From positions 44,520-108,519 of the forward strand of contig NZ_JARHUF010000015.1 of NCBI RefSeq assembly GCF_029223195.1: DNA of 64,000 nt, in the 5' to 3' direction. The stretch comes from Vibrio sp. CAU 1672. Lineage in GTDB: Bacteria > Pseudomonadota > Gammaproteobacteria > Enterobacterales > Vibrionaceae. Both the position numbers and the translations under genes were made by a program. Shown piece after piece: positions 44,773 to 54,504 of this stretch. Position 1 is the first letter of the stretch. The number at the start of each line of letters is the position of its first letter. The notes under the pieces are model-generated. The model saw only the letters and a program-made list of their open reading frames with translations. It was not told the DNA's origin and did not search any database.

Positions 44773-47655
44773 ATGACTGAATTACTTCAAAGCCTCAGCA
44801 CACAAAACGAGTTCGTTGCACGCCACAACGGACCGAATAAATCAGACCAACAGAAGATGTTGGACGCAATCAATGCAGTAAGTCTTGACGCACTTATCGA
44901 CGAAACCGTCCCCGCGCAAATTCGCCTGGAACAACCAATGACGTTGGCTGAAGCCAAAAGCGAAGCAGATATGCTGGTTGCGATGAAACAGTTCGCTGAT
45001 CTGAACCAAATCAAGCGCACCTTCATTGGTCAGGGTTACTACAACACTTTCACGCCTAACGTAATTCTGCGCAACGTACTGGAAAACCCAGGCTGGTATA
45101 CCGCTTACACCCCTTACCAGCCAGAGATCTCTCAAGGCCGCCTCGAAGCGCTATTGAACTTCCAGCAAATGGTCATGGACTTAACCGGCATGGAGATCGC
45201 TAACGCCTCCCTGCTTGACGAAGCCACCGCCGCAGCTGAAGCGATGACGTTGTGTAAGCGTGCGGGTAAGAACAAGAGTAAGGTATTCTTTGTTGCTGAC
45301 GACGTTCACCCACAAACGATCGCAGTAGTGAAAACCCGTGCGAAATTCATCGGCTTTGATGTTCAGGTAGGTTCACTAGAATCCCTGCCGGAGCAAGACG
45401 TCTTCGGCGCACTGGTTCAATACCCGGGTACAACCGGCGAAGTTCGTGACTTAACGGACATCATCGCCAGAGCACAGGCAAACAAAACATTAGTTACAGT
45501 AGCCACTGACCTACTGGCTTCTGCCCTGCTGAAACCAGCCGGTGAAATGGGCGCAGACGTCGTAATCGGCTCTGCACAACGTTTCGGCGTACCTATGGGA
45601 TACGGCGGTCCGCATGCCGCATTTATGGCCACACGCGACAAACACAAACGTACCATGCCAGGCCGCGTGATCGGTGTTTCTATCGATTCCAACGGTAACC
45701 AGGCGCTTCGCATGGCAATGCAAACACGTGAGCAGCATATCCGCCGTGAAAAAGCGACCTCAAACATCTGTACCGCGCAAGCACTGCTTGCCAACATGGC
45801 CTCGTTCTACGCGGTTTACCACGGTGCAGAAGGCCTGCGTACCATTGCCCGCCGCACCCACCATATGACCGCCATCCTTGCAGCCGGCCTGACCAAAGGC
45901 GGCTTCGAGCTGGCCCACAACAGCTTCTTCGATACCATCACCATCAATACCGGTGCACAAACTGAAGATCTGTACGCGAAAGCACAAGCAGCCGACATCA
46001 ACCTGCGCTTACTTCAGGGTAACGATCCCAAAGATAACAAACTGGGTATCAGCTGCGACGAAACTACAACCGTGGCAGACGTAGAAGCCCTGTTCGCCGT
46101 ATTTGGAGTTAAAGAAGAAGTCGCAGCACTATCCACTGAAATCGCTGCAAACGAGTTTGCTGCAATTCCAGAAGCGCTGCGCCGCATTTCTGAGTACCTG
46201 ACTCACCCGGTGTTTAACACCCACCACAGTGAAACGCAGATGATGCGTTACCTGAAACAGCTGGAAAATAAAGACTTTTCGCTTACCCACGGCATGATCC
46301 CACTGGGCAGCTGTACCATGAAGCTGAACGCCGCGGCAGAGATGATCCCGGTTACCTGGCCTGAGTTTGGTTCAATCCACCCATTCGCACCGGCAGAGCA
46401 AGCCGCCGGTTACGCAGCACTGGCGAAAGACCTCAAAGAGAAGCTGTGTGAAATCACCGGTTACGACGCAGTCTCGCTACAGCCAAACTCTGGTGCATCG
46501 GGTGAGTACGCCGGTCTTATCGCGATCCAGCGCTACCATGAAAGCCGTGGCGAAGGCCAGCGCAACGTCTGTTTGATCCCAAGCTCGGCGCACGGTACCA
46601 ACCCTGCAACCGCGTCGATGGTGTCAATGAAAGTTGTGGTTGTTAAGTGTGATGACGAAGGCAACATCGACATCAACGATCTGGCAGCGAAAATCGAGAA
46701 ACACCAGGACAACCTTTCCAGCATCATGATCACCTACCCTTCTACGCACGGCGTATACGAAGAGCAAGTGAAAGAAGTGTGCGAAATGGTTCATGCCGCG
46801 GGCGGTCAGGTTTACCTCGACGGCGCAAACATGAACGCCCAGGTTGGCCTCACTTCACCGGGCTTCATCGGGTCAGACGTTTCTCACCTGAACCTGCACA
46901 AAACCTTCTGTATCCCACACGGTGGTGGTGGTCCGGGTATGGGGCCAATCGGTGTGAAATCACACCTGGCACCTTTCCTGCCTGGCCACATTGAAAACGG
47001 TGCCGAAGGCGAAGATTTTGCCGTATCTGCCGCAGATATGGGCAGTGCATCTATTCTGCCTATCTCCTGGGCTTACATTGCAATGATGGGTGAAGCCGGC
47101 CTGACAGAGGCAACCAAAGTCGCGATCCTCAACGCCAACTATGTGATGGAACACCTGCGCCCGCACTACCCGGTGCTTTACCGTGGTACTAACGGCCGCG
47201 TAGCGCACGAGTGTATTATCGATATTCGTCCGCTGAAAGAAGAAACCGGCATCAGCGAGGAAGACATCGCCAAGCGCCTGATGGACTACGGTTTCCACGC
47301 GCCAACCATGTCGTTCCCGGTTGCAGGCACACTGATGGTTGAACCAACAGAATCGGAAAACCTCGAAGAGCTGGATCGCTTCTGTGATGCGATGATCGCC
47401 ATCCGTGAAGAGATGACCAAGGTTAAGAACGGTGAATGGCCGCTGGATAACAACCCGCTGGTTAACGCGCCACACACCCAAGTTGATTTGGCTTCTGACA
47501 GCTGGGATCGCCCTTACTCACGCGAGCTAGGCTGCTTCCCTTCACCAGCAACCAAATCCTGGAAGTACTGGCCAACAGTAAACCGCGTAGATAACGTATA
47601 CGGTGACCGTAACCTCGTTTGCTCATGCCCTGGCACTGAGAACTACGAAGATTAG
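44773..47655 (+). CDS. gcvP: Glycine dehydrogenase (decarboxylating), P protein
   Basis: A 960-residue fused P-protein (typical length about 955). The N-terminal half has [14 protein letters not shown] and [17 protein letters not shown]; the C-terminal half has the PLP lysine Lys710 in [20 protein letters not shown]. It decarboxylates glycine and loads the aminomethyl group onto GcvH. AAAGGAC precedes the ATG. It is downstream of gcvH across a terminator, so its expression may be set separately. Confidence 0.95.
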   Translation: MTELLQSLSTQNEFVARHNGPNKSDQQKMLDAINAVSLDALIDETVPAQIRLEQPMTLAEAKSEADMLVAMKQFADLNQIKRTFIGQGYYNTFTPNVILRNVLENPGWYTAYTPYQPEISQGRLEALLNFQQMVMDLTGMEIANASLLDEATAAAEAMTLCKRAGKNKSKVFFVADDVHPQTIAVVKTRAKFIGFDVQVGSLESLPEQDVFGALVQYPGTTGEVRDLTDIIARAQANKTLVTVATDLLASALLKPAGEMGADVVIGSAQRFGVPMGYGGPHAAFMATRDKHKRTMPGRVIGVSIDSNGNQALRMAMQTREQHIRREKATSNICTAQALLANMASFYAVYHGAEGLRTIARRTHHMTAILAAGLTKGGFELAHNSFFDTITINTGAQTEDLYAKAQAADINLRLLQGNDPKDNKLGISCDETTTVADVEALFAVFGVKEEVAALSTEIAANEFAAIPEALRRISEYLTHPVFNTHHSETQMMRYLKQLENKDFSLTHGMIPLGSCTMKLNAAAEMIPVTWPEFGSIHPFAPAEQAAGYAALAKDLKEKLCEITGYDAVSLQPNSGASGEYAGLIAIQRYHESRGEGQRNVCLIPSSAHGTNPATASMVSMKVVVVKCDDEGNIDINDLAAKIEKHQDNLSSIMITYPSTHGVYEEQVKEVCEMVHAAGGQVYLDGANMNAQVGLTSPGFIGSDVSHLNLHKTFCIPHGGGGPGMGPIGVKSHLAPFLPGHIENGAEGEDFAVSAADMGSASILPISWAYIAMMGEAGLTEATKVAILNANYVMEHLRPHYPVLYRGTNGRVAHECIIDIRPLKEETGISEEDIAKRLMDYGFHAPTMSFPVAGTLMVEPTESENLEELDRFCDAMIAIREEMTKVKNGEWPLDNNPLVNAPHTQVDLASDSWDRPYSRELGCFPSPATKSWKYWPTVNRVDNVYGDRNLVCSCPGTENYED

Positions 47656-47703
47656 TTTTTGTAGATGAGGATGACTAATTAAGTTGGTTAACTTCTAGTT
47701 CAA

Positions 47704-47738
47704 TCAAAAAGCGAACCTTACAAGGTTCGCTTTTTTGC
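47704..47738. terminator. Bidirectional terminator after gcvP
   Basis: AAAGCGAACCTT-ACA-AGGTTCGCTTT with A and T runs. It marks the left border of the AT-rich island. Confidence 0.92.
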
Positions 47739-47887
47739 TTTTAGCGTGAATTGAAAATGAAAGACATCGGTGAAACAAAGCAAACTCTCATGCGTCGTAA
47801 TTAAAACTCATCTTTGGACAATTATGAGTTACGATCCATAGAATCATTCTGACTTTTCAAATTGCTTAAAGTACTGGTGTTCTGCAT

Positions 47888-49537
47888 TTAGATACCCACA
47901 ACCCGATCACTAAAGCCATCTGTTGTTTGATGTGAATTCTCAAGTGAACCAGTACAGATAACAGTTTGAACAGAGAAATCTAGCTGTGATTTTTTCGCTA
48001 CCAGTGTACGTTGAAAGCTATCACTTATATCACATTCACCATCTGTAACCATCAATACATCAGCCTTGTTAAACTTCTCTTTGCTTTCAATAATGTTGAT
48101 AGCTCGCTTAAGTGGGTGTTCGAAATCTGTGCCGCCAGAAAATTCTTTGCAAATGAATGGCAGAAGACCAGTGGAAGATGTTTCGCCTAGATGAAGCTCC
48201 TTAACCTGACCACTTGAACCAAACAACAACACGTACAACTCACGCTTCTCTTTGGTGATGATCGAGTGTATTGCCAATAAGAGTGCTCGTGCTTTTAAGA
48301 TCGGCTCTCCCATCATGCTACCTGAGGTGTCTAAGCAAGCGACAATTGGTCCTTTCTCTTCCTCGGAATCACTCTCTTCTTCCAAATCAATGTGATGACC
48401 AAGCATCTTATAGGTTGAAAGATTAGATTCGAGTAATTTAGCGTAGAAGAGGTGTTCGAGATCTTCATTTTCCAGCAAGGCAAGTTCGGGAGGCAACACT
48501 CGGGAAATGTCAGCACTCTTGTGTGTACCATAAACTTCGTTAGTATTAGCTCGCTTCACTTGTTTTTGTTTAGTTGTTTCAGAAATATAAGCTCGCCCTA
48601 TGGTTGCTAATATCTCTTTGATTGCTTGATTGGACTCTAGTTCTTGAGCTAAAGAAGAAAAATTAATATCTTTAGCAGCTTTCAATTCGTTGTAAGTAAA
48701 ACTATAACCCAACCCCTTACTTAACTCAGACGCTTCTTCCCCTGCATTTTTCAACTTGCCAAGTTGCTTCTTATATTGGTTAAGGTTCTTCAATGCAGAT
48801 GCTGGTAATTTCTCATCTTCAATCTCTTTTGAGTAGTGATCTAACTCAGCTTGAGAGTGTTTAAGTGCTTGTAGAGTTTGATGGTCTAAGGGAGTGTTAT
48901 TAAGTTGCTCGTATATCTGATTTAAATCACTCTCTGAGACAGAGTTCCCTTGACTCTGATCCCATAAGCGCCACTTAGTTGCACTAATATGCTTTTTGGA
49001 AGAACGCTTTAAAGCTCCGATGGTAAGTTCCCAAGTTTCTTCCATTTCAAAAAGGCTTTTGAACTTGTCCAAAAGCCTTAGATTTGAATTTTCTGGGGCT
49101 TTCTCAACACAGTTGCGACTAAATTCATGACAGTTTTTAATGAGTAGGCCATAGAATGCCTTATCACCAACTTTTGATTCCGCTTCACCAGCAACAATGG
49201 GATGACCAACTGCGCCATTAGAGTCACAAGACACGTAGATTTTACTGTGTAGCTTACTACTATCGACAAAAGTTGAAGGTGAGTCTAGTTTTACCTCGGA
49301 TTCAAAAGCACCAGTTACAACTACATTGGATATTTTATCGTCACCTATATAGATACCTGAGTGCTCAACACCAGCGTAAAGGTCACTATAGACAACACTC
49401 CCTTCTACTGGTGTTACTTTTGAGCGGAAGTTATCGTCAATAAAGTATTTAGTTGCCTTTGTAGCTAACTTGACAAAGCTAAACCCTGCAAGAGCAGAAG
49501 TGACCGCTCCAGACAACATTCCAACTATCGGTATCAT
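47888..49537 (-). CDS. LRAT-like domain fused to a ViaA-like VWA domain
   Basis: A 549-residue protein in three parts. Residues 4-30 are a hydrophobic or amphipathic segment. Residues about 44-145 carry the LRAT / NlpC-P60-like pattern: GSVVYSDLYAGVEHSGIYIG with His59, and LLIKNCHEFSRNCV with Cys136 preceded by Asn. A charged coiled-coil-like linker follows (about 200-370). The VWA domain (396-549) has an intact MIDAS: DTSGS 403-407, Thr470 in FSGGTDF and Asp499 in MVTDGE, and resembles E. coli ViaA. The start is ATG 49537, overlapping the previous stop as ATGA. LRAT enzymes act on lipids or as thiol acyltransferases, and RavA-ViaA is reported to bind phospholipids; a membrane-lipid role is inference. 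Confidence 0.72.
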   Translation of the reverse strand: MIPIVGMLSGAVTSALAGFSFVKLATKATKYFIDDNFRSKVTPVEGSVVYSDLYAGVEHSGIYIGDDKISNVVVTGAFESEVKLDSPSTFVDSSKLHSKIYVSCDSNGAVGHPIVAGEAESKVGDKAFYGLLIKNCHEFSRNCVEKAPENSNLRLLDKFKSLFEMEETWELTIGALKRSSKKHISATKWRLWDQSQGNSVSESDLNQIYEQLNNTPLDHQTLQALKHSQAELDHYSKEIEDEKLPASALKNLNQYKKQLGKLKNAGEEASELSKGLGYSFTYNELKAAKDINFSSLAQELESNQAIKEILATIGRAYISETTKQKQVKRANTNEVYGTHKSADISRVLPPELALLENEDLEHLFYAKLLESNLSTYKMLGHHIDLEEESDSEEEKGPIVACLDTSGSMMGEPILKARALLLAIHSIITKEKRELYVLLFGSSGQVKELHLGETSSTGLLPFICKEFSGGTDFEHPLKRAINIIESKEKFNKADVLMVTDGECDISDSFQRTLVAKKSQLDFSVQTVICTGSLENSHQTTDGFSDRVVGI

Positions 49538-50001
49538 AACCAAATATTCGCTTTTAGTTGCTGTTCTAGTTTTGACTCTTTCTCTTTATCTACCTCTTTC
49601 TCACTCGGAGTATTGCTTTGAGCTTTCATATAGAAGCTACGCTTAGGAAGTGAAAATAGCTCAATTCTTTCATCTTGCCACTTTGTACTAGCATTATACC
49701 GCTTAATTCCTTCATTTACTTGCTCAAAAAATCGACAGCCAGCTTTTGCTTTTCCTGCTGACTTAGTTACATCAAAATCGTTTGCGACTTCATTGAGATG
49801 ACCTAAAAGCCCCCTAATTTTTAACTCCTCTTTAATCCAAGAGATATGTGTTTTTGTAAGCTTTTTACAACTCACTTTAACCATATACTCATGAGTATCT
49901 TGGCCTAATAATTCGTTAATCTGCTCTTGGATCTCTCTGTTTACCTGGTCTTGATGAATTTGATTTATCGCGGTAAAAACTCCGTTGCCACCTCCAAACA
50001 T
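49534..50001 (-). CDS. Unknown 155-residue protein of the RavA-like cassette
   Basis: I recognise no family. It begins with a glycine-rich MFGGGNGVF, has a helical N-terminal part (HQDQVNREIQEQINELLGQD), a basic centre (CKKLTKTHISWIKEELKIRG) and a strongly charged C-terminal helix (SEKEVDKEKESKLEQQLKAN). No signal peptide. It starts 2 nt after the AAA+ gene stop (GGGAG about 9 nt upstream) and ends in an ATGA overlap with the LRAT-VWA gene, so all three are translated as one unit. An adaptor or effector between the ATPase and the VWA protein is a reasonable guess. Confidence 0.6.
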   Translation of the reverse strand: MFGGGNGVFTAINQIHQDQVNREIQEQINELLGQDTHEYMVKVSCKKLTKTHISWIKEELKIRGLLGHLNEVANDFDVTKSAGKAKAGCRFFEQVNEGIKRYNASTKWQDERIELFSLPKRSFYMKAQSNTPSEKEVDKEKESKLEQQLKANIWL

Positions 50002-50003
50002 GC

Positions 50004-50909
50004 TTATACTCTCCCGCTAAGATTCTGATTTATAATGTCATTTACTTTATTGATATTATTACTATCTGACCATAGGATAAACCTCAACAAGCTAGTATCA
50101 GATAAATCTAAAACATCTCTTCCACATGTATAAGCTGACACTTTCATTATTTTAACCGCTTTAACTAGCTTACGGTCTGAAAGTACCTCATCAGAATTTT
50201 CAGAAAATTTAGAATCATATGCTTTCTTGATATCGATGATCACTTTTTCGATGTCTTTTGGTATTTCAACTTTCTTACTTTCTACACCAATCTCCTTGAT
50301 TTCATCTCTAGTGAGCTTTAACTCATCAGGTAATGAAAATGGACTCGGGTTTAGTTGCAGTAATTTTGATACATTCTTATCACTCACATGCGAGACAAAT
50401 TTCTTAATCAAAAAACGATCATAAAGCGCACCAAGTTCGTCGTGACCTATTGGCAATTCATTCGATGCAGCAACCATTGAAAGTAGCGGGGTTTGCTCTT
50501 TATTCACACCATTATGATAGGTGCGTTCATTCATAATAGTAAGGAGCGAGTTGAGGATCGCTGAATTGGCTTTAAAGACTTCATCTAGAAAAACAACATC
50601 AGATGTCGGCATGTAACCCTGTGTATTACGGCTATAAACATCAGACTTCAATTTCGAAATAGAAAGCGGACCAAACACCTCTTCTGGTGTGGTGAACTTG
50701 GTCAACAAGTATTCAAAATAGGAGGCATCTTTAACAACCTCTACAAGTCGTCTTGAAATTTCACTCTTCGCTGTCCCTGGAGGACCAACAAAAAGAACGT
50801 TCTCTTGAGCTAACAGGCCTAACACGGCTAGTTTCACTTCTGTATCTCGCTCAATCAAACCTTCCGATAATGCAGCTGTCAACTTAGACAACTTATCTCT
50901 TAATTCCAT
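50004..50909 (-). CDS. RavA/MoxR-like AAA+ ATPase
   Basis: A 301-residue AAA+ protein. Walker A GPPGTAKS (42-49), the RavA-type stretch SYFEYLLTKFTTPEEVFGPL (63-82), Walker B VVFLDE (Asp109, Glu110), sensor 1 in MVAASNELP and the arginine in LYDRFLIK. It is very similar in layout to E. coli RavA but is about 200 residues shorter and lacks the LARA and triple-helix tail, so it does not carry the part by which RavA binds the lysine decarboxylase. I start at ATG 50909 (MELRDKLSKL); the 66-residue upstream extension reads as non-coding, AT-rich DNA. First gene of the cassette. Confidence 0.82.
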   Translation of the reverse strand: MELRDKLSKLTAALSEGLIERDTEVKLAVLGLLAQENVLFVGPPGTAKSEISRRLVEVVKDASYFEYLLTKFTTPEEVFGPLSISKLKSDVYSRNTQGYMPTSDVVFLDEVFKANSAILNSLLTIMNERTYHNGVNKEQTPLLSMVAASNELPIGHDELGALYDRFLIKKFVSHVSDKNVSKLLQLNPSPFSLPDELKLTRDEIKEIGVESKKVEIPKDIEKVIIDIKKAYDSKFSENSDEVLSDRKLVKAVKIMKVSAYTCGRDVLDLSDTSLLRFILWSDSNNINKVNDIINQNLSGRV

Positions 50910-50978
50910 ACCATCAACCTTGATATAAATCCGAATGCACATGATGAGCCATAAAAACTCAATATTCTTATATCTATT

Positions 50979-51006
50979 ATTATCACAAGTGGGAATTAAG
51001 AGGCAA
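50979..51006 (-). promoter_or_regulatory. Candidate promoter of the RavA-like cassette
   Basis: On the minus strand -35 TTGCCT (51001-51006), 16-nt spacer, then an extended -10 TGTGATAAT with GATAAT at 50979-50984. It gives a leader of about 60 nt. Confidence 0.45.
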
Positions 51007-51044
51007 AAGTTATCAAAAATCTTATATAACAAACACTTAACAAA

Positions 51045-51270
51045 CGCTACTACATCAGATCCAAAGAGCTTAGCGCAGAGCAAGCTGCGAGAGCCGTTAG
51101 AGAGCATTGGGGCATAGAGTCAATGCATTGGGTGCTGGATGTGAGTATGAATGAATATGCTCTTAGCAGAGCCAACAAAGTTGAGTATTGTCGGCAAGCA
51201 AAAACGATGCATGATGAACACAACCATGCTAGAGGCAGTGTTAAGTGCTGGTTTTAGTCAGACGGTTAAA
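51045..51270 (+). pseudogene. ISAs1-family transposase remnant (3' end, internally deleted)
   Basis: From 51045 one frame reads RYYIRSKELSAEQAARAVRE then HWGIESMHWVLDVSMNE, the conserved C-terminal region of ISAs1-family (H-repeat type) transposases. A second frame from 51151 reads MNMLLAEPTKLSIVGKQKRC then MMNTTMLEAVLSAGF, matching the end of the same protein. About 20-25 residues expected between (ED...R.GN....RH.SL) are missing. The join is at ATGAATGAATATG, a short repeat that could have mediated the deletion. Only the 3' part of the gene remains, and no terminal repeat was identified. Confidence 0.75.
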
Positions 51271-51884
51271 AAACAGGCATTCATGCGATCATCTTGGGGG
51301 CAAAGACTTGTTAGCGAATGGCTTGCACATTTATCCATGTCTCTAAATAAGTTGTCTCAATTAACCAATTTAGAGCGATAGGTAAAAATCTATCGCCGTA
51401 AGGCAGTTAACTAGCTAGCTCATTTCGGGGCAAATGTGTGTTTGCCTTGATCAGCTCTGGCATGGTGAGCTGTATGTCGCATGTTATTCAAAAAATCCAA
51501 CATAAAGAGAATCTGGCACAACAGACCGGAAGTGGAAGGTTTTGTCCAATTCCGTGCATCTCAGACACCGTAGTAAGAAGTGACAGATCAACACAACAAG
51601 CTAAAGAATTGTTGTAGCGTTATGCTTCACCAACAACCACTTAAAGAGGTGACATTAAAACGAACTGGGCCACGGTGGTGGTGACCATAGACGCCGAAAT
51701 ATTTCCATTTCCCGAGGTGTAGCCTCGTTTGCTTACCCTATGGGCAGAAAAACCCTATTTTGCGCCTGTGTCATCTTTTTGAGCTAAGATTAAGTGAGCA
51801 AACCAGATAAGCTTATGCAATACGTAATCAAAATAACACCATCGCGATAGTTCATGTTACAAACATAGAATAAGGACATAAATT
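51271..51884. other. Gene-poor segment between the IS remnant and a hypothetical gene
   Basis: It contains a 7-bp hairpin GCGATAG / CTATCGC near 51380-51403, probably a weak terminator-like element, and several short broken frames. I could not identify a family for any. It looks like decayed accessory DNA. Confidence 0.35.
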
Positions 51885-52232
51885 ATGACGCACATACTTC
51901 CACAAGATGCTGCTGTAGATGTACTAGAGTCTGTATTTGGCATAGGCACGATAGAACCCGTGAATAACCCTCTAACTATTAAATTTTCTCCTAAATCAAC
52001 CACAACAACGGGATTGGATATACAAGGTCTCTCATTTACCATCGACCCTCATGGCCACTGCGTAAAAACCGATATCCTGGCCGATTACCAGCAAAGATCT
52101 GTCGAAAGAGAAATCGACAGCTCCAACTTTGAGTTAGATCTTAAAAACAAACGGCTTATGTTTTTTAACACCCCAATCACTAACCTTGCCGATTTCAAAG
52201 CGGTTTATATTGAGCAGCTAATAAATACCTGA
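51885..52232 (+). CDS. Hypothetical protein, 115 residues
   Basis: A soluble protein starting MTHILPQDAAVDVLESVFGI, with AAGGA 8-9 nt upstream of the ATG. The middle reads like beta strands (LTIKFSPKSTTTTGLDIQGL) and the end is helical. No signal peptide, membrane segment or known motif. It is isolated between gene-poor stretches, so it is either a single accessory gene or part of the decayed region. Confidence 0.55.
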   Translation: MTHILPQDAAVDVLESVFGIGTIEPVNNPLTIKFSPKSTTTTGLDIQGLSFTIDPHGHCVKTDILADYQQRSVEREIDSSNFELDLKNKRLMFFNTPITNLADFKAVYIEQLINT

Positions 52233-52617
52233 ACTCCACACCATCACATTGACGCACACCTGCGCGACGGTGGAGGTAGTGCTTTTCACTGATACGCCGT
52301 CGCCATGTGCTGGCCCAGCTTAATGGGATATCACAACGACTAGCAATCTGTAGTGCTGTCACCGCCTCCACTGCACGTTACTGCACGGATTAGACAAAGC
52401 GAGGCAATTTTCCAGCCTTGAAGTACGATGGGCAAATGCCCTAAATAGAAAGGGGGACGAATAAGTCAAACCGTTTGATCACCTTGATTAATAAAGTTGG
52501 TGGCTATTCCGGTTCTGGATAAACAGAACTTCCCTTACTCGAAACCCGAGCGCAACTGGTTTCACCAGACAAAGTCGCTTACTATGCCAAATACCAGAAC
52601 AGCTTTGTGAGCCACTC
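52233..52617. other. Gene-poor segment upstream of the ABC exporter
   Basis: Mixed decayed sequence. The last 100 nt form an open frame that ends at the ABC exporter start (see next feature). No intact gene or terminator was recognised. Confidence 0.35.
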
Positions 52618-52621
52618 ATGA
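52523..52621 (+). pseudogene. 3' remnant of a gene formerly upstream of the ABC exporter
   Basis: After a stop at 52520-52522 an open frame reads TELPLLETRAQLVSPDKVAY then YAKYQNSFVSHS and ends at TGA 52619-52621, which overlaps the exporter ATG as ATGA. The tight overlap suggests a former operon partner whose 5' part was lost. The family is not recognised. Confidence 0.35.
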
Positions 52622-54378
52622 GCAGTAAAAATAACAAAAACCTCAGCATCCTTCTTAAACTCAACACCTTTGTTGCACCTTATAAGTGGCGTGTTACCGC
52701 CGCCTTGGTCGCACTGGTCGCGACCGCAAGCCTGACACTGTCGGTTGGCTACGGGGTACGCATTCTCATCGACCAGGGATTTGCTCAGCAGTCGTTGCAA
52801 GAGCTGACCAGTGCGATTCAGTTTATTGTTGGTATCACTCTGTGTATTGCTGTCGGTACTTTCTTTCGCTTCTATCTGGTTTCCTCAGTCGGTGAACGCG
52901 TCAGTGCCGATATTCGCCTTGCGGTGTTTAACCATGTGATAACACTGCATCCAAGTTATTTTGAAACCAACAGCAGCGGCGATATTATGTCGCGCCTTAC
53001 CACTGACACCACCTTGCTCCAGAGCATCATTGGCTCATCATTTTCCATGGCAATGCGCAGCGCCTTAATGTGCATTGGTGCCATCATTATGCTGTTCGCC
53101 ACCAACTTTAAGCTAACCCTGATTGTGCTTGCTTCTGTGCCATTGGTTTTGGTGCCTATTCTGGTTTATGGGCGACGAGTGCGTGCCCTCTCCCGCCAAA
53201 GCCAGGACTCAATGGCCGATGTCGGCAGCTATGCCGGTGAAGCAATAGAACATATTAAAACCGTACAAAGCTTTAGCTCAGAGCAGCATGAAAAAGCCGC
53301 CTTTGCCGTCGAGGTAGAGAAAGCCTATGAGGTCGGCAGGCAGCGGGTGAAGCAGCGCGCGATTCTGATCTCTGGTGTCATTGTGATTGTGTTTAGCGCT
53401 ATTGCCGGCATGCTCTGGGTTGGCGGCAGTGACGTCATCCACGGCAAAATGTCTGCCGGTGATCTGGCGGCGTTTGTGTTTTATGCCATTATGGTCGCAT
53501 CTTCCACGGCAACCATTTCAGAAGTGCTGGGTGAGCTGCAACGAGCCGCAGGCGCAACGGAAAGACTGATTGAGATCCTGCAAGTAGAAAGCGATATCAG
53601 TGCGCCAGACCATCACCTGCCGATCAGCGAAACCATGCCTGCAGAAGTTCAGTTTGATTCGGTGAACTTCAACTACCCTTCCCGCCCCGACCAGCCTGCT
53701 ATCAAAGGGTTAAACCTGACCGCAGAGCAAGGCAAGGTATTGGCGCTGGTCGGCCCATCAGGGGCGGGGAAAACAACCCTGTTCGAACTGCTGCAACGCT
53801 TTTACGATCCACAACAAGGCCAGGTTTTATTTGCAGGTGAAGATATTCGCCGGTTCGACCCGAACGATCTTCGCCACCAGATGGCACTGGTACCGCAGCA
53901 GCCAGCGTTATTCAGTCACGACGTGTTCCACAACATTCGTTACGGCAACCCGGAAGCAACTGACGAGCAAGTGATTGAAGCGGCGAAAAAAGCCCATGCA
54001 CATGAATTTATTGAAAAGCTTCCTGAAGGTTATCACAGCTTTTTGGGTGAGCGCGGCGTGAGGCTATCCGGCGGTCAAAAACAGCGCATTGCGATTGCTC
54101 GTGCTATTCTTAAAGATCCGAAAATCCTGTTGCTTGATGAAGCCACCAGCGCACTAGACAGCGAAAGTGAACACCATGTTCAGCAAGCGCTTGAGGCATT
54201 GATGAAGGGTCGCACCACGCTGATCATTGCTCATCGTCTATCGACCATCCAACATGCGGATAAGATCGCAGTATTAGACGGTGGTGAACTGATCGATGTT
54301 GGTAACCACCAATCATTGATGCAAAGCTGCGATCTGTATCAGCGGCTGGTGGCGTTGCAGTTTAAGCACTTGGAGTAA
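52618..54378 (+). CDS. ABC exporter, fused membrane and ATPase (MsbA/ABCB-like)
   Basis: A 586-residue half-transporter that would work as a homodimer. About six helices in residues 20-300 precede the ATPase: A-loop tyrosine in FNYPSRPDQPA, Walker A GPSGAGKTT, Q-loop VPQQPALFSHD, signature LSGGQKQRIAIARAIL, Walker B ILLLDEATSALD and H-loop IIAHRLS. The substrate could be lipids, peptides or drugs; sequence alone does not say. It is not next to lpxK, so it is probably not msbA itself. Confidence 0.88.
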   Translation: MSSKNNKNLSILLKLNTFVAPYKWRVTAALVALVATASLTLSVGYGVRILIDQGFAQQSLQELTSAIQFIVGITLCIAVGTFFRFYLVSSVGERVSADIRLAVFNHVITLHPSYFETNSSGDIMSRLTTDTTLLQSIIGSSFSMAMRSALMCIGAIIMLFATNFKLTLIVLASVPLVLVPILVYGRRVRALSRQSQDSMADVGSYAGEAIEHIKTVQSFSSEQHEKAAFAVEVEKAYEVGRQRVKQRAILISGVIVIVFSAIAGMLWVGGSDVIHGKMSAGDLAAFVFYAIMVASSTATISEVLGELQRAAGATERLIEILQVESDISAPDHHLPISETMPAEVQFDSVNFNYPSRPDQPAIKGLNLTAEQGKVLALVGPSGAGKTTLFELLQRFYDPQQGQVLFAGEDIRRFDPNDLRHQMALVPQQPALFSHDVFHNIRYGNPEATDEQVIEAAKKAHAHEFIEKLPEGYHSFLGERGVRLSGGQKQRIAIARAILKDPKILLLDEATSALDSESEHHVQQALEALMKGRTTLIIAHRLSTIQHADKIAVLDGGELIDVGNHQSLMQSCDLYQRLVALQFKHLE

Positions 54379-54400
54379 CTACTGGCTTAAACTCATTACA

Positions 54401-54473
54401 AATAAACAAAGGCGAACACACTGGTTCGCCTTTGTTTGTAGCTAACTTTTCAAACCCAAAACAAACTCAGTCT
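54401..54473. repeat. Direct repeat copy A (contains a terminator)
   Basis: A 73-nt block with the stem ACAAAGGCGAAC / GTTCGCCTTTGT that terminates the ABC exporter transcript. A same-length copy at 57678-57750 matches at about 65 of 73 positions by hand count. The two copies bracket the M16 peptidase gene. Confidence 0.85.
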
Positions 54474-54504
54474 GCTTTGAGTGATATGATCTCTGGTAAT
54501 AACT

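Noticed and set aside
50910..51107. 66-residue N-terminal extension of the RavA-like ATPase
   Set aside because: It is AT-rich, contains the likely promoter, and RavA homology begins at MELRDKLSKL.
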